Shown one piece after another: positions 44,266 to 53,296 of a DNA stretch of 64,000 nt. This stretch comes from Ereboglobus sp. (lineage in GTDB: Bacteria; Verrucomicrobiota; Verrucomicrobiia; Opitutales; Opitutaceae). Position 1 is the first letter of the stretch, and each line of letters begins with the position of its first letter. The notes beneath the pieces are model-generated. The model saw only the letters and a program-made list of their open reading frames with translations, was not told where the DNA came from and made no database searches. Position numbers and translations under genes: made by a program. The stretch is taken from NCBI GenBank assembly GCA_029974595.1, contig JARKRC010000069.1:62001-126000 (forward strand), in the 5' to 3' direction.

Positions 44266-47126
44266 ATTCTGATTCCTTTGTTTGATTTCGCTTGTTGGAT
44301 TATTTGCGGGATTGGCGGCGGGACCGCATGCGCGTTGTCTTGCGTTTGGGTTTTCGCTGCGCGCACCCAGCGCATCACTGATTTGTGCCGTTGAATGCGC
44401 TGGGCTTCGCGCAACAATTTTTGCATCTCGCCGGGTAGTTCCTCGCAAATGGCGGCGAATGTTTCCTGGGCAGGCTCGATGGATAATGCGGCCTCGCGGT
44501 CGGACTCACGTTCTACGCAGAGCCTCAATGCCTCCTTGTCCTCGGTAAGCACGAGCACCTTTTTACGAGCACGGGAAATCGCCACATACCATTGCTGGCC
44601 ATTTGTGCTGACCGGCATCGCGTCGCGTTCACCAAACGCAGCCAGCACCGTATCGACAGTTTTTCCCTGCGACGCATACGACGTCACGGCATAGCCGGGC
44701 ACAAACATCCGTTGCGATGGCGTGAGCGTTTTGGAAACGCCGCTGTCATCGCGCACGCGGATGCGGCCGTCTTTCAGCATTCGTTTTACCGTGACGAGTT
44801 CGCCATTTCGAATCGGTTTCCCATCGGCGGATTGTCCGTTGAACTTCATCTGCAAACGGTCGCCACGTGTCAGTTCGATGTCATGCGAGCCCGCGACAAC
44901 AAACCGCTCCGCGTAATCCATGCTTATTTTCGTAACATGACCGTCCTTCGCCACCGCGATTCCGCGTTCGTCAACCTTCACGATGTCGCCCCAATCGCCG
45001 CGCCCAAAGCGCCCATACTCGCGCACGAAAAACACACGCGAACCAGCCGGATAAAACCGGGCATCGCGCTTTTGCGCATCGGTCAAATCCAACGACTGCC
45101 ACGAGCTGATCGGCACGCCGCATTTGAGTTTGCCCGCATTTTTCAGCTCTTCGCGAATCGCTGCATTCAGCTCGCGAACCTCCGTCCACGTCTGCGCAAC
45201 CGCGAGCACTTTTTCTTTTCGATCCAGCGCGGCGCGATATTCGTGCGCGAGTTCCTTGCGCAATTCCTCACCATCCATTTCCTGAATCGCCCCGAGCGCA
45301 TCCAGCTTGTCGAACGAAGCCAGTGTGTCGCCGTTTGCAGCAACCGCCACGGCGTCACGATAACCTTTGATAAACTGTTTTTCGCGAGGCGTGCGGCCCA
45401 ATTTCGGATCTTGCCGGCGGATTTCCGACAAGCAGACCGGACGCACATTCGTGTTTTCCTCAATAACGCGCAGCGCATCGCTTGCAGCGACCGCCCCTTG
45501 CTGGCGCGTGTCGCCAGACAAGATCAACCGTCCGCCGCACGACTGCACCCGTTTCATCAATGCAAGCATGTCGCTTCCGCCGATTTGCCCGGATTCATCC
45601 ACGATGACCACCGAGCGTGAAGGCAATGTCGCACCAGCAAGCAAACGCGCCAACGTAATCGCGCCAGTCAATCCATCACTACGCAGGCCATCGGCCTGCT
45701 GATGCTGCGGAGCCGCGATGACCATGCGATGTCCTTTTTCTTCCAGACCACGCACGACCTCGCGAAGCGTAAAACTCTTGCCCGTTCCCGCCCCGCCACG
45801 AAACAGCGTCACAAAATCCCGACTGCTCAAAATGGCGCAAACAGCCTTGCGTTGCTCATCGGACAATTCAGCTGACGGTTGGTATTTCGCGTTCAACGGA
45901 GCGAACCGGTTCGCGCCATCCTCGACGCAGAGTGCGACTTTGAGTTCGCGCGTCAGCGCTTCCCGCGATGTCAACTTTCGCCCGTCTTCCGAGAAGATAT
46001 AGCCGCGTTCCATAACGGCTGCCTCCAGTTCTTCCAGTGTGAAATTCTCACCGCGCCCACGAGCGAGGGCAGCTGCGAGGAGTTCATGGTCGGCAAGCAC
46101 CGCTTTGCGTTCAAACAGATGCCTGTCCGCCCAGGCCGCCAAACCGGACACATCCGGTTTTTGCGTCATCAATGCTGGCAACGACGTTGGCAACTTCGTC
46201 GGTGCAATGAGCGTCAACGCCTCGCGCTCGGCACGCGGCATTTCCTCTTCCCATCGCGGACGCAACCGATCGGCAACCGCGTTTTTCGTTTTTCGCTTTC
46301 GCCTGTCATGCGCCACCTGTTCGCGCAGCGCCTTTTCATTGCCGCGCAGCCCCTCCTCGGCAATGCGCTTTTTGGTCTCTTCGCCAATCTGATGATGCCG
46401 TTTGGAAAACCGGGAAATCACTTCCGCAGGCACGCCTTTGATCTCAAAATCGCGGGCGTTGTTTTCGATTTCGTAACCGAGGCCACGCAGCCCCTTCGCC
46501 AGTTCGTGGTAGTAGAGATGCTCGGCGTATTTCTGCGCACGATACATGCCCGTCGCATGAAGCGCCTTCCAGCGGTCCTCGACAGAATCATACGTCGCGT
46601 TGAACACGATGCAGTGCGTGTGTAAATGCGGGTCGAGTTCGCGGCTCGTATCATGCCGAAACATTGCCGCAATGACGCCGCCGGTCGCACGCTCGTCATT
46701 CGCACCGTCGATACGCACCCGCGTCTCGGCATATTTTTCCAACTCGTCCAGCATCACGCGAACCGCGCGGTCATGCAGTTCGACAATGCGGGCATCCTGA
46801 TACAGCGCGACCACCGAAACCGACTTTGGCGGCGAAATCGTGAAATCATAAAACACACGCCGATTCGCCACCGTTTTCGAACCTTCGCGTCGCGTCGTAT
46901 TGCGACGGGCCGTGAGCCACTCACCGGTTTCCGGATTCAGCCCGTCGCATAATTTTTGAAACGCCTCCTCGGTGACACGCCCCTCCAACCCAAGCATCGC
47001 GGCGCCCACACCGCGCCACTCGCCGGCAACCACATGACCATCCATGTAGTAATCGCCCACGGCCAAATGCTCGCGAAAGTATCCCTTCGCATTCGACAAT
47101 TTCAACTGAGGCTTGGGAGTCAGCAT
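44262..47126 (-). CDS. MobF-family conjugative relaxase/helicase (TrwC/TraI-like)
   Basis: The start at ATG 47124-47126 ('MLTPKPQLKLSNAKGYFREH') matches the usual relaxase N-terminus; the open frame continues upstream but without family similarity. From this start it has 954 residues. The relaxase domain has paired tyrosines Y26/Y27 in 'VGDYYMDG' and the metal-binding histidines H167/H169/H171 in 'LDPHLHTHCIVFN'. The C-terminal SF1 helicase has Walker A 'FRGGAGTGKSFTLREVV', Walker B 'SVVIVDESGQIGG', 'RLILSGDTRQQGAV' and 'YAVTSYASQGKTVDTV'. Members nick oriT, stay covalently bound to the strand and unwind it. It is the first gene of the minus-strand transfer operon. Confidence 0.95.
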   Translation of the reverse strand: MLTPKPQLKLSNAKGYFREHLAVGDYYMDGHVVAGEWRGVGAAMLGLEGRVTEEAFQKLCDGLNPETGEWLTARRNTTRREGSKTVANRRVFYDFTISPPKSVSVVALYQDARIVELHDRAVRVMLDELEKYAETRVRIDGANDERATGGVIAAMFRHDTSRELDPHLHTHCIVFNATYDSVEDRWKALHATGMYRAQKYAEHLYYHELAKGLRGLGYEIENNARDFEIKGVPAEVISRFSKRHHQIGEETKKRIAEEGLRGNEKALREQVAHDRRKRKTKNAVADRLRPRWEEEMPRAEREALTLIAPTKLPTSLPALMTQKPDVSGLAAWADRHLFERKAVLADHELLAAALARGRGENFTLEELEAAVMERGYIFSEDGRKLTSREALTRELKVALCVEDGANRFAPLNAKYQPSAELSDEQRKAVCAILSSRDFVTLFRGGAGTGKSFTLREVVRGLEEKGHRMVIAAPQHQQADGLRSDGLTGAITLARLLAGATLPSRSVVIVDESGQIGGSDMLALMKRVQSCGGRLILSGDTRQQGAVAASDALRVIEENTNVRPVCLSEIRRQDPKLGRTPREKQFIKGYRDAVAVAANGDTLASFDKLDALGAIQEMDGEELRKELAHEYRAALDRKEKVLAVAQTWTEVRELNAAIREELKNAGKLKCGVPISSWQSLDLTDAQKRDARFYPAGSRVFFVREYGRFGRGDWGDIVKVDERGIAVAKDGHVTKISMDYAERFVVAGSHDIELTRGDRLQMKFNGQSADGKPIRNGELVTVKRMLKDGRIRVRDDSGVSKTLTPSQRMFVPGYAVTSYASQGKTVDTVLAAFGERDAMPVSTNGQQWYVAISRARKKVLVLTEDKEALRLCVERESDREAALSIEPAQETFAAICEELPGEMQKLLREAQRIQRHKSVMRWVRAAKTQTQDNAHAVPPPIPQIIQQAKSNKGIRI

Positions 47127-47658
47127 GACGTATTCAAAAATAGGATACTCACGTTCATGCCGAAGTGCATCCGCACTCTCCCATCGCCCGACGCCCTTCC
47201 CCTTGCGCCTCCGCGCAACGCATTTTTCAGGTGTTTCATGTCCCGAAAATACCACGCACTCCCAATTCATAATAGGTGCATCGTGAGCATGAGTTTTTCC
47301 CGCATTTTCGGAAGTGGGCACTCGCAGCATGAAAGCGGGCGACATCCACGAAGTCGCGCCGCGCCACTCCGTGCCCTCCGTTCTGCAGCGCGACATCGTT
47401 CCTAGGCGCATAATAACAACGGCACGCGCGCAGAGATCCGGGTGCGTTTCTTCGCGGCTACTACGCCTCCAGCCTCCGCAATCCGCCTGCGTTCCTCGGC
47501 GGGCTGCTTCGGCGTTCCGGCTCCGCCCCGCTCAAAACGTCCCGGAACTCCTCGCGGGCCTGAAACTGAAACGACACCGCTGCCAAATGAGGGCACGCAT
47601 TGAAAAACGCCACTTGGTAACGTAAAAAATTCTCTGCCCTCTGGTCGCCCAACGCTAC
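47127..47658. other. Gene-poor region upstream of the relaxase, likely place of oriT
   Basis: Apart from one doubtful 66-codon frame, no gene is supported here. MobF systems often have oriT beside the relaxase gene, so this is where one would look. The only small dyad noticed is AGTGC-ATCC-GCACT at 47164-47177. The part from about 47455 to 47530 is unusually GC-rich and repetitive (runs of GCCTCC/GCCTGC). No nic-site consensus was recognised. Confidence 0.3.
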
Positions 47659-47661
47659 CAC
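47461..47661 (-). CDS. Possible small protein (uncertain)
   Basis: A 66-codon frame starts at GTG 47659-47661, with an upstream TTG as an alternative. It encodes 'QVAFFNACPHLAAVSFQFQA' and 'EEFRDVLSGAEPERRSSPP', with a helical centre and a proline/arginine-rich tail. The sequence looks more protein-like than typical shadow frames in this area. It has no Shine-Dalgarno sequence, and its start abuts the structured leader B on the other strand. Confidence 0.3.
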   Translation of the reverse strand: MVALGDQRAENFLRYQVAFFNACPHLAAVSFQFQAREEFRDVLSGAEPERRSSPPRNAGGLRRLEA

Positions 47662-47838
47662 ATCGGTCAATGTGTTCTCGGCTTCGACGCGGCTCGCCTG
47701 CGCTCCACACCGCCTGCCTGCACACTTGGCGCAGGCAGGCTTTGACTCGATGTGAAATCGGGGCGGACGAGATCGGGCAGCACCGAGCAACCCGGCACGT
47801 CGCCGGACACGGATTAACGCTCGACCTCGCTTACAACC
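47659..47838 (+). ncRNA. Structured leader B
   Basis: In hairpin 47659-47754 the outer arm CACATCG-GTCAA pairs with TTGAC-T-CGATGTG. Inside are the conserved loop TTCTCGGCTTCGAC and GGCTCGCC...CCACA, and an extra stem GCCTGCCTGC/GCAGGCAGGC. The second hairpin is CCGGC-ACGTC-GCCGG (47792-47806), followed by ACACGG. The ATG of the next gene is 32 nt later. The same order is present in leaders A and C with compensating stem changes. Confidence 0.75.
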
Positions 47839-48183
47839 ATGAGCGATACCGCAACCAAGACACTTATCCCGAAGCAAGCCGAGCGCGACCAAGCGATCAG
47901 CTATTTGAAGGAATCACTGCATCCCGGCGACACCGTTTACGTGATTCTCCGCCACGTCAGTAAAAGCGGGATGAGGCGCCTGATCGACCTCTACACAATA
48001 AAAGACGGACGCCCATTCCGAATCACATGGAATGCCGCCAAGGCACTCGAACTTACCTACGACCGGAGACAGGAAGCGCTCCGCATAAACGGATGCGGAA
48101 CAGATGTCGGGTTTGAGGCCGCCTACAACCTCGGCTGGGCCGTCCTCGATGATCCCAACGCCCTCAAGCACCAGTGGCTTTGA
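47839..48183 (+). CDS. Conserved small phage/plasmid-type protein
   Basis: This 114-residue protein starts 84 nt after the end of the first hairpin of leader B. The central 'YVILRHVSKSGMRRLIDLYT' and the end 'LRINGCGTDVGFEAAYNLGW' match a family widespread in phages and conjugative elements, in which 'SRSGMSR' and 'GCGMDMGF' are the most conserved stretches. The function is unknown. A strong terminator follows 27 bp after the stop, so the gene is monocistronic with its own leader. Confidence 0.85.
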   Translation: MSDTATKTLIPKQAERDQAISYLKESLHPGDTVYVILRHVSKSGMRRLIDLYTIKDGRPFRITWNAAKALELTYDRRQEALRINGCGTDVGFEAAYNLGWAVLDDPNALKHQWL

Positions 48184-48209
48184 CCCGCAATCAGCAGTCT
48201 CACGCATAG

Positions 48210-48240
48210 CACGGCGGGCACACAACACCGCCGTGTTTTT
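48210..48240 (+). terminator. Rho-independent terminator
   Basis: CACGGCGG (48210-48217) and CCGCCGTG (48228-48235) form a perfect 8-bp stem with a 10-nt loop, followed immediately by TTTTT. It closes the small gene 47839-48183. The following 150 bp up to leader C hold nothing I recognise. Confidence 0.88.
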
Positions 48241-48394
48241 AATCAGGGCAACTGTGGGCAAGCAATCACACCGATTAACCGGTTGTCCTAATTTTTTGGT
48301 TAGAAATGCGAACATGAAAATATGCGTCTTTGCGCATACTCCATCAGCACTCCGCGATGAACCTTTTGCCCTCTGCGTGGGTTCCGAATCGTAG

Positions 48395-48571
48395 CATACC
48401 CGTCAATGTAGTCCCTGCTCGACGTGGCTCGCAGGGCTCCACACCGGACGCCTCCGCACATGCTCCGGCGTCCTTTGACTGGGTATGTCCGCGGAACGGC
48501 GTGAATCGGGCAAGACCCAGATACCCCGGCATGTAGCCGGAAACGGACTGCGCCTGATTCCGCCCAACATC
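48395..48571 (+). ncRNA. Structured leader C
   Basis: In hairpin 48395-48487 the outer arm CATACCC-GTCAA pairs with TTGAC-T-GGGTATG. The inner CCCTGC/GCAGGG replaces the corresponding loop of leader B, and an extra stem GGACGCC/GGCGTCC follows CCACA. The second hairpin is CCGGC-ATGTA-GCCGG (48526-48540), followed by AAACGG. The ATG of the next gene is 31 nt later. Spacing is nearly identical to leader B. Confidence 0.75.
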
Positions 48572-49063
48572 ATGGTTACAAATGAAACGACACTCGTCCC
48601 GGAACTGTTTCACCTGCCCAGAGGCCGCAAACTCACCGCCCTGCGCATCGAACTGCTCCACAACATCAACCTCGGCGAAACCGCGACTTTCCGCTTCCTG
48701 CGCGGGTATCTAATTGCCGCGTTGTGGGCATCGACCGATGACACCGGCGAACCACTCGACAGCAAATTCTCGATCACGAGCATCGCAACCGAGTCCCTAT
48801 TGAGCGCATGGGCGGAATGCTCACGTTTCATCAGGGAATGTGAGACCGACTTGATCCACCTCGACGACGAACGCAACGGTCACAACCTATGGCTCACCCG
48901 CACACGAAGCGGCAGCGGATTTTGGGATGAGCGAGTTTACGACGAATCCGCCGAATTGGCCATGCAGCAACTCACCTGTGCCAGCCACGCCCTTGGCGAA
49001 ATTGACCTCTATATCGGCGACGACAAAAAACTCCATTTTAGCAACGAGAGCGCAGTTGGTTGA
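48572..49063 (+). CDS. Conserved small plasmid/phage-type protein
   Basis: The protein has 163 residues from ATG 48572 ('MVTNETTLVPELF'); the longer upstream frame would run through leader C. It contains 'FLRGYLIAALWASTDDTGEP' (about 45-65) and ends 'GEIDLYIGDDKKLHFSNESA'. Many mobile elements carry proteins with this 'ALW.S.DD.GEPLD ... GFWDR ... GE.DLY.GDDG..' pattern, but no function is known. A decayed second copy of its 3' end is present at 53845. Confidence 0.85.
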   Translation: MVTNETTLVPELFHLPRGRKLTALRIELLHNINLGETATFRFLRGYLIAALWASTDDTGEPLDSKFSITSIATESLLSAWAECSRFIRECETDLIHLDDERNGHNLWLTRTRSGSGFWDERVYDESAELAMQQLTCASHALGEIDLYIGDDKKLHFSNESAVG

Positions 49064-49120
49064 AAGAAATCCTATTAATTGAAAAAAATTATCGTTCTCA
49101 ATCGGAGGTTTGTGGCTAGG

Positions 49121-50302
49121 ATGATCATTATGTCGCTGGCTCAACTTTTATACCGAAGTGAATCCGAATCGCTTGATTTCAAGCGTAGCCAATATCCATT
49201 CGTATCGGCAGACGACCGCACGAAAAGCGAATTGTTGAAAGACATTTTGGCGATGGCTAATTCGTGGCGAACAGAACCCGCTCATATCCTCATTGGCATT
49301 GATGCGTCCGCACACCCACCACAAGTAGCAGGCATTACCAATCATTTTGATGATGCCATATTACAACAGTTCGTAAATGGAAAGACGCAACGTCCGCTCA
49401 AATTTTCATATTATGCCGCTGAACTGCAGGGATTACCTATCGGTGTAATTGAAATTCCTGTGCAATCACGGCCGATTTTTTTGAAAAAAGATTATGGTAA
49501 GCTCAAAGCCAACACAGTCTATATTCGACGTGGTAGCTCCACCGATGAAGCATCCCCAGATGAAATAGCTCTAATGGGTGCAAAGAGTGCTACTCTAAAA
49601 GACAGCGATATTCAGATTCATTTTGCGATTCCCGCCAGTCGTGAAATCAAGGGCAACCAAGTCCATTTCGATTCGCATATATTCCACATTAAGGAAGGAG
49701 ATAATATTCCCGATTTCAGACCACCTCCGCCAAAAGATATATTCTATGTGCCGGATCGTATCTCAAAGCCCAATATAGACTTTTATCGAGAGCTTGTCCA
49801 AGGGGTAACTCAAAACTACTTATTACAAAAAGTGGCATTAACAGTCACCAATAATGGTACATTGGCAGCGAAGGAAATCCGTATCGAATTTGTTCTACCA
49901 GATCAAAATCGAATTTGGGAATTTTGCGACGAAAGCGATTTTGTGACTGAGGTGCCTAAACGCTATAAATCATTTTATGATGACAATCTGTTGCGTATTA
50001 CAGCAGCTCGTCGAAATGGAGAGCCAGGCTACGAATTTTGCTACATCGATGGTCAATGGCATCTTACCTTTGAGTTTGGATATTTACAGCCTGGACGCAC
50101 GCTCTGGCCTGCATTGGAGTTTTACGTGGGCGCCCGGCAAACGGGAACAGTGAGTCTGCAGGGGCGAGTGATGGCAGATGGATTGCCTGCGGCAGCAACT
50201 TGCAAGGTGGAGTTTTCGGCAAAAGTGACCGAAAGCGAAACGAGCTTAGGTGAGTTGATGCAAAACTACGATGCGGCTATGGAGCCAGACGAAAGCGACT
50301 AA
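49121..50302 (+). CDS. AlbA_2/Schlafen-type DNA-binding domain protein
   Basis: ATG 49121 lies 12 nt after GGAGG (393 residues); ATG 49130 and GTG 49112 are alternatives. Residues about 10-140 match the AlbA_2 (Schlafen AlbA-2) domain: 'ESESLDFKRSQYPF', 'ELLKDILAMANSWRTEPAHI', 'LIGID', 'IPVQSRPIFLKKDYGKLKAN', 'VYIRRGSSTDEASPDEIALM'. The C-terminal 240 residues are beta-rich ('VTNNGTLAAKEIRIEF', 'FEFGYLQPGRTLW') and resemble an Ig-like or immunity-type sandwich. AlbA_2 proteins are common in defence islands and as transcription regulators. Base composition becomes clearly AT-richer from here on, which points to separate acquisition. Confidence 0.8.
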   Translation: MIIMSLAQLLYRSESESLDFKRSQYPFVSADDRTKSELLKDILAMANSWRTEPAHILIGIDASAHPPQVAGITNHFDDAILQQFVNGKTQRPLKFSYYAAELQGLPIGVIEIPVQSRPIFLKKDYGKLKANTVYIRRGSSTDEASPDEIALMGAKSATLKDSDIQIHFAIPASREIKGNQVHFDSHIFHIKEGDNIPDFRPPPPKDIFYVPDRISKPNIDFYRELVQGVTQNYLLQKVALTVTNNGTLAAKEIRIEFVLPDQNRIWEFCDESDFVTEVPKRYKSFYDDNLLRITAARRNGEPGYEFCYIDGQWHLTFEFGYLQPGRTLWPALEFYVGARQTGTVSLQGRVMADGLPAAATCKVEFSAKVTESETSLGELMQNYDAAMEPDESD

Positions 50303-50326
50303 AACCTGCTGTGCTGAAAGACCATC

Positions 50327-50427
50327 GCTGTGCCCGGCGCGCCATTTTACCACGGCTGTTCAAGGTCATGCTCGTTCCTCGCCTCCACCTTGACAGCCGC
50401 GTTTTTCTGCGCCTATCGGGTCACAGC
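50327..50427 (+). ncRNA. Structured element E, relative of the leader hairpins
   Basis: The inner stem CGGCTGT-T-CAAGGT (50353-50366) pairs with ACCTTG-ACAGCCG (50387-50399) around a loop with the GTTCCTCGCCTCC core. Outer pairings GCTGTG/CACAGC and GGCGC/GCGCC close a structure of about 100 nt. It starts 25 bp after the stop of the AlbA_2 gene. It lacks the second hairpin of leaders A to C. The 302-bp gap to the next gene contains nothing else recognisable. Confidence 0.65.
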
Positions 50428-50604
50428 TTGATAAGAAGCCCAATGGACACTTACTGCGCCGTTCGTTGCGGATGGCGACGATTTTGACCTATCAATGGAT
50501 CATTACCACCCATCCATTTTTTCGCTTATTAGAGTGCATTAGTAGTGCAGCCGATGCTGATTCTTGAGACTCGACAAAAATGAACCAGTCTCAAAAGTAG
50601 GAAC

Positions 50605-53097
50605 ATGCCTGGCACCATTCATGTGAAATTGCGTCCGCTACGGCTCGCTTTCCTCGTAGATCCCAATGATCGCTCCGCTGTGCGTACTGCGATCAAGACT
50701 ACTACTTTTTTATGGGGTGGTATGCTTAACCCGCTGGTGCCCTGTTATCATAGGCTACCGAAACAATGGGCTGACTATCCTGCTTCGGTTCGACCTACGG
50801 CAAAATCAGTTGTCCAAGGTTACCTGAACACATTCGATCCCGATTTCGTCGTTAAGGTTGGCCGGCTGGAGCAGAGCAAGATCGACTGCGGCCACTACGA
50901 AATTCTCAAGTGCTCTGATATTCTAACTGAGGCGCAAAAGGATGGATTCCCCTCGTGTGGCATAGGTCTATTTGAAGTGCTGAATCATTTTCGCGATAAA
51001 GAACTGCGATTCGTGCGCCATCACCCCATGCAGCTTCGTCTCCCAGAATTCGGAGTAAGCCACGGATTATTTCTTGCCAGTCTCTTCGGCGAATTGTCTC
51101 CCGAAATGGAACCGATTTTTCGTAAATCTCTTCAAACTCTGCCCGGAGTGACGTATGCGCCGGCTGGAATACAGAACTATTGGGACTTTCTGGCACCGGA
51201 AAATCTTTTCCTGAGACGATTAGGCATGTTCGAAATTCGCGGACGCACCGGTTCAGGCGATCCTCATGATTGCCTATTCTTTTTGAATGCGAACCGAAAC
51301 ATTGATGTCATCGATTATTGGAATCTTCGCGCACTAGGCTGGAATATAATACCAGTTTGTCAGCAATCTGCCACTAACGACAATCTACTCAATTTTGCTT
51401 CACAGATAGTTGGAGAAAACTCGTTCGCATACCGGTACAACCCTAAGCTATATAACGACACGCTCCTACTAAAAAGTCGCAGTTGTTCACTATCAGATTT
51501 TGATCGATTCTGCCGAGCATTGAAAAGCAAGTTGAAGCCGCCTCGGACCGAAGGGGAAACGCAGGTCACCTGTCAATTATGGTATCCTCGGATGTGGGAC
51601 GAATGGGCACGCGAAAAGGATGGAGTTAATCTTTGCAAGGTTGAAGTTACCGAGAAGAAACATCAAATTGACCTCGCTGAGAAAGATGCCGCATTCGAGA
51701 GTATGCTGCCCGAATTTGTCGCCCCATTCAGTCGCTATAATAGTCCGCGAGTGGCCAATGAGATTACGCCGCGTCTCTGGCAAACCGGTAAGCTTTTCGC
51801 CGAAGTTCTGCCTTCCGGAAGCAAAGCCGTAGCTCGCGCTGTTGGAAGGTTCGGTCTAAACGAATGGCGTTGTTCGGGATCCGGGCTGGTTTATCTGCCT
51901 AATTCGAATGGCCGAACCATGCGCTTGAACACTGCTGCTGCAGACGTTGTATTCACTGCGTGGCTCAAAGAAAAGGGATGGAATGCTGTGATGTCTGATA
52001 AAGGGCATATTGCGCACCAGATGTTCAAACACCTAGAAGGTCCTTTGGGGTTAGGATTTCTAACTATCCCCGGCATGGTTGAATTCATTGATGTACTGGC
52101 TAAGAAATGCGTGCTATCAGCAACCGCGCTTCGCAGTAGCTTGAGCAGCCTTGCGGGGAAGTCCTCGAACAGTCCTTTTATCAATATTGACAATCTTACC
52201 ACAACCCTTGTCGCACGAAAACTCATTCAACTTGGTATCGAAGTGCAGTGCCCCGAATGCCGACAGCGGTCATGGTATTCTGTAGCAGATGCCGACTACC
52301 AGTTAAAATGTACCAAGTGCTTGGAGCCTTTCCCACTGCCAACGGATCGAGCCGGAGATATCGCTTGGGCTTACAGGGCTATCGGTCCATGCAGCCTGCC
52401 CCGACGAGCCTACGGCTCAATTACAGTGCTTCTTACGTTGCGCTTTTTCATGCAACAGCTTGATGGGGCAACGACGCCCATGCTCAGTTTTACGGCAAAA
52501 AAAGGAAATCGAGAAATCGAATTCGACCTCGGAATCTTCTTCCGCTGGTCGAAATACCGTCAGTTCAGCCGGCAAGAGCTTGTGCTGGCCGAATGCAAAA
52601 CGTTCGTTTCGTTCGAAGAAAAAGACGCGAAACGCATGCAAGAAATCGCCCGAGAGTTTCCCGGTGCCGTCCTAGTATTTGCGACGCTAAAACTATCGCT
52701 CGATAAAAAGGAAAAGCGGCTGTTACGGCGTGTTGCCAATCGGGGCAGGAAATATTGGAAGGATGATCGTCCGTCCAATCCAGTGCTTGTCCTTACAGGC
52801 AACGAGCTTCTCGCGAACCAACATCCACGAGATGTCTGGCGTGAAATAGGTGGCCGTTTTGCTGATCATTCCCACCATTACGGGCTGCAGGATCTCGCAG
52901 CGTTGGCTGATGCGACTCAGCAGATATATCTCGACCTCCCATCGTGGCACGAATCGCTACGAAGCCGCCGGCGCAAACAAATTCCATCGGCACCTTTAAC
53001 ACCAACAGCATCTACAAACCTTCCCGCAGATGACCTTCGGGCTCCATTTCTTGTAATGATGCAGCAAGTGCCATTCCGGCCCGACCAGCACATATAA
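50605..53097 (+). CDS. 830-residue protein with zinc ribbon and PD-(D/E)XK-like C-terminus, function unknown
   Basis: ATG 50605 is preceded by AGGA. The first 520 residues are unrecognised. A zinc ribbon follows (about 547-573), with CPEC and CTKC pairs in 'VQCPECRQRSWYS' and 'YQLKCTKC'. The C-terminal part has 'REIEFDLGIFF' followed by 'QELVLAECKTFVSFEEKDAK' (ECK at 662-664) and a helix. This spacing of D and E-x-K is that of PD-(D/E)XK nucleases, including many restriction and defence enzymes. The gene lies between structured element E and a DUF2513 gene in an AT-rich accessory region. A nuclease effector or restriction-like role is plausible but not shown. Confidence 0.8.
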   Translation: MPGTIHVKLRPLRLAFLVDPNDRSAVRTAIKTTTFLWGGMLNPLVPCYHRLPKQWADYPASVRPTAKSVVQGYLNTFDPDFVVKVGRLEQSKIDCGHYEILKCSDILTEAQKDGFPSCGIGLFEVLNHFRDKELRFVRHHPMQLRLPEFGVSHGLFLASLFGELSPEMEPIFRKSLQTLPGVTYAPAGIQNYWDFLAPENLFLRRLGMFEIRGRTGSGDPHDCLFFLNANRNIDVIDYWNLRALGWNIIPVCQQSATNDNLLNFASQIVGENSFAYRYNPKLYNDTLLLKSRSCSLSDFDRFCRALKSKLKPPRTEGETQVTCQLWYPRMWDEWAREKDGVNLCKVEVTEKKHQIDLAEKDAAFESMLPEFVAPFSRYNSPRVANEITPRLWQTGKLFAEVLPSGSKAVARAVGRFGLNEWRCSGSGLVYLPNSNGRTMRLNTAAADVVFTAWLKEKGWNAVMSDKGHIAHQMFKHLEGPLGLGFLTIPGMVEFIDVLAKKCVLSATALRSSLSSLAGKSSNSPFINIDNLTTTLVARKLIQLGIEVQCPECRQRSWYSVADADYQLKCTKCLEPFPLPTDRAGDIAWAYRAIGPCSLPRRAYGSITVLLTLRFFMQQLDGATTPMLSFTAKKGNREIEFDLGIFFRWSKYRQFSRQELVLAECKTFVSFEEKDAKRMQEIAREFPGAVLVFATLKLSLDKKEKRLLRRVANRGRKYWKDDRPSNPVLVLTGNELLANQHPRDVWREIGGRFADHSHHYGLQDLAALADATQQIYLDLPSWHESLRSRRRKQIPSAPLTPTASTNLPADDLRAPFLVMMQQVPFRPDQHI

Positions 53098-53296
53098 GAT
53101 CGTCAGCCGTTTCAAACACACATCTGCAGGATGCGCCCAAACTGGAGCAAAGCGAAATGCGATCAACGAGACACAAGGCATCCTGCCTACGCTAATTCTT
53201 GGAAAACACTTCATTCAACATGTTTGGTGAGAATTGCAGAGTAAGGTGTTTGATTTGGGATTGAGCAATGCTCGCGACTTAACTGGCCTTTTACTC

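Noticed and set aside
47127-47658. A defined oriT
   Set aside because: The location next to a MobF relaxase is right, but no convincing inverted repeat plus nic sequence could be identified by eye.
48104-48394. Open frame overlapping the small gene 47839-48183 and its terminator
   Set aside because: It crosses a strong terminator and has no protein-like composition; a shadow frame.
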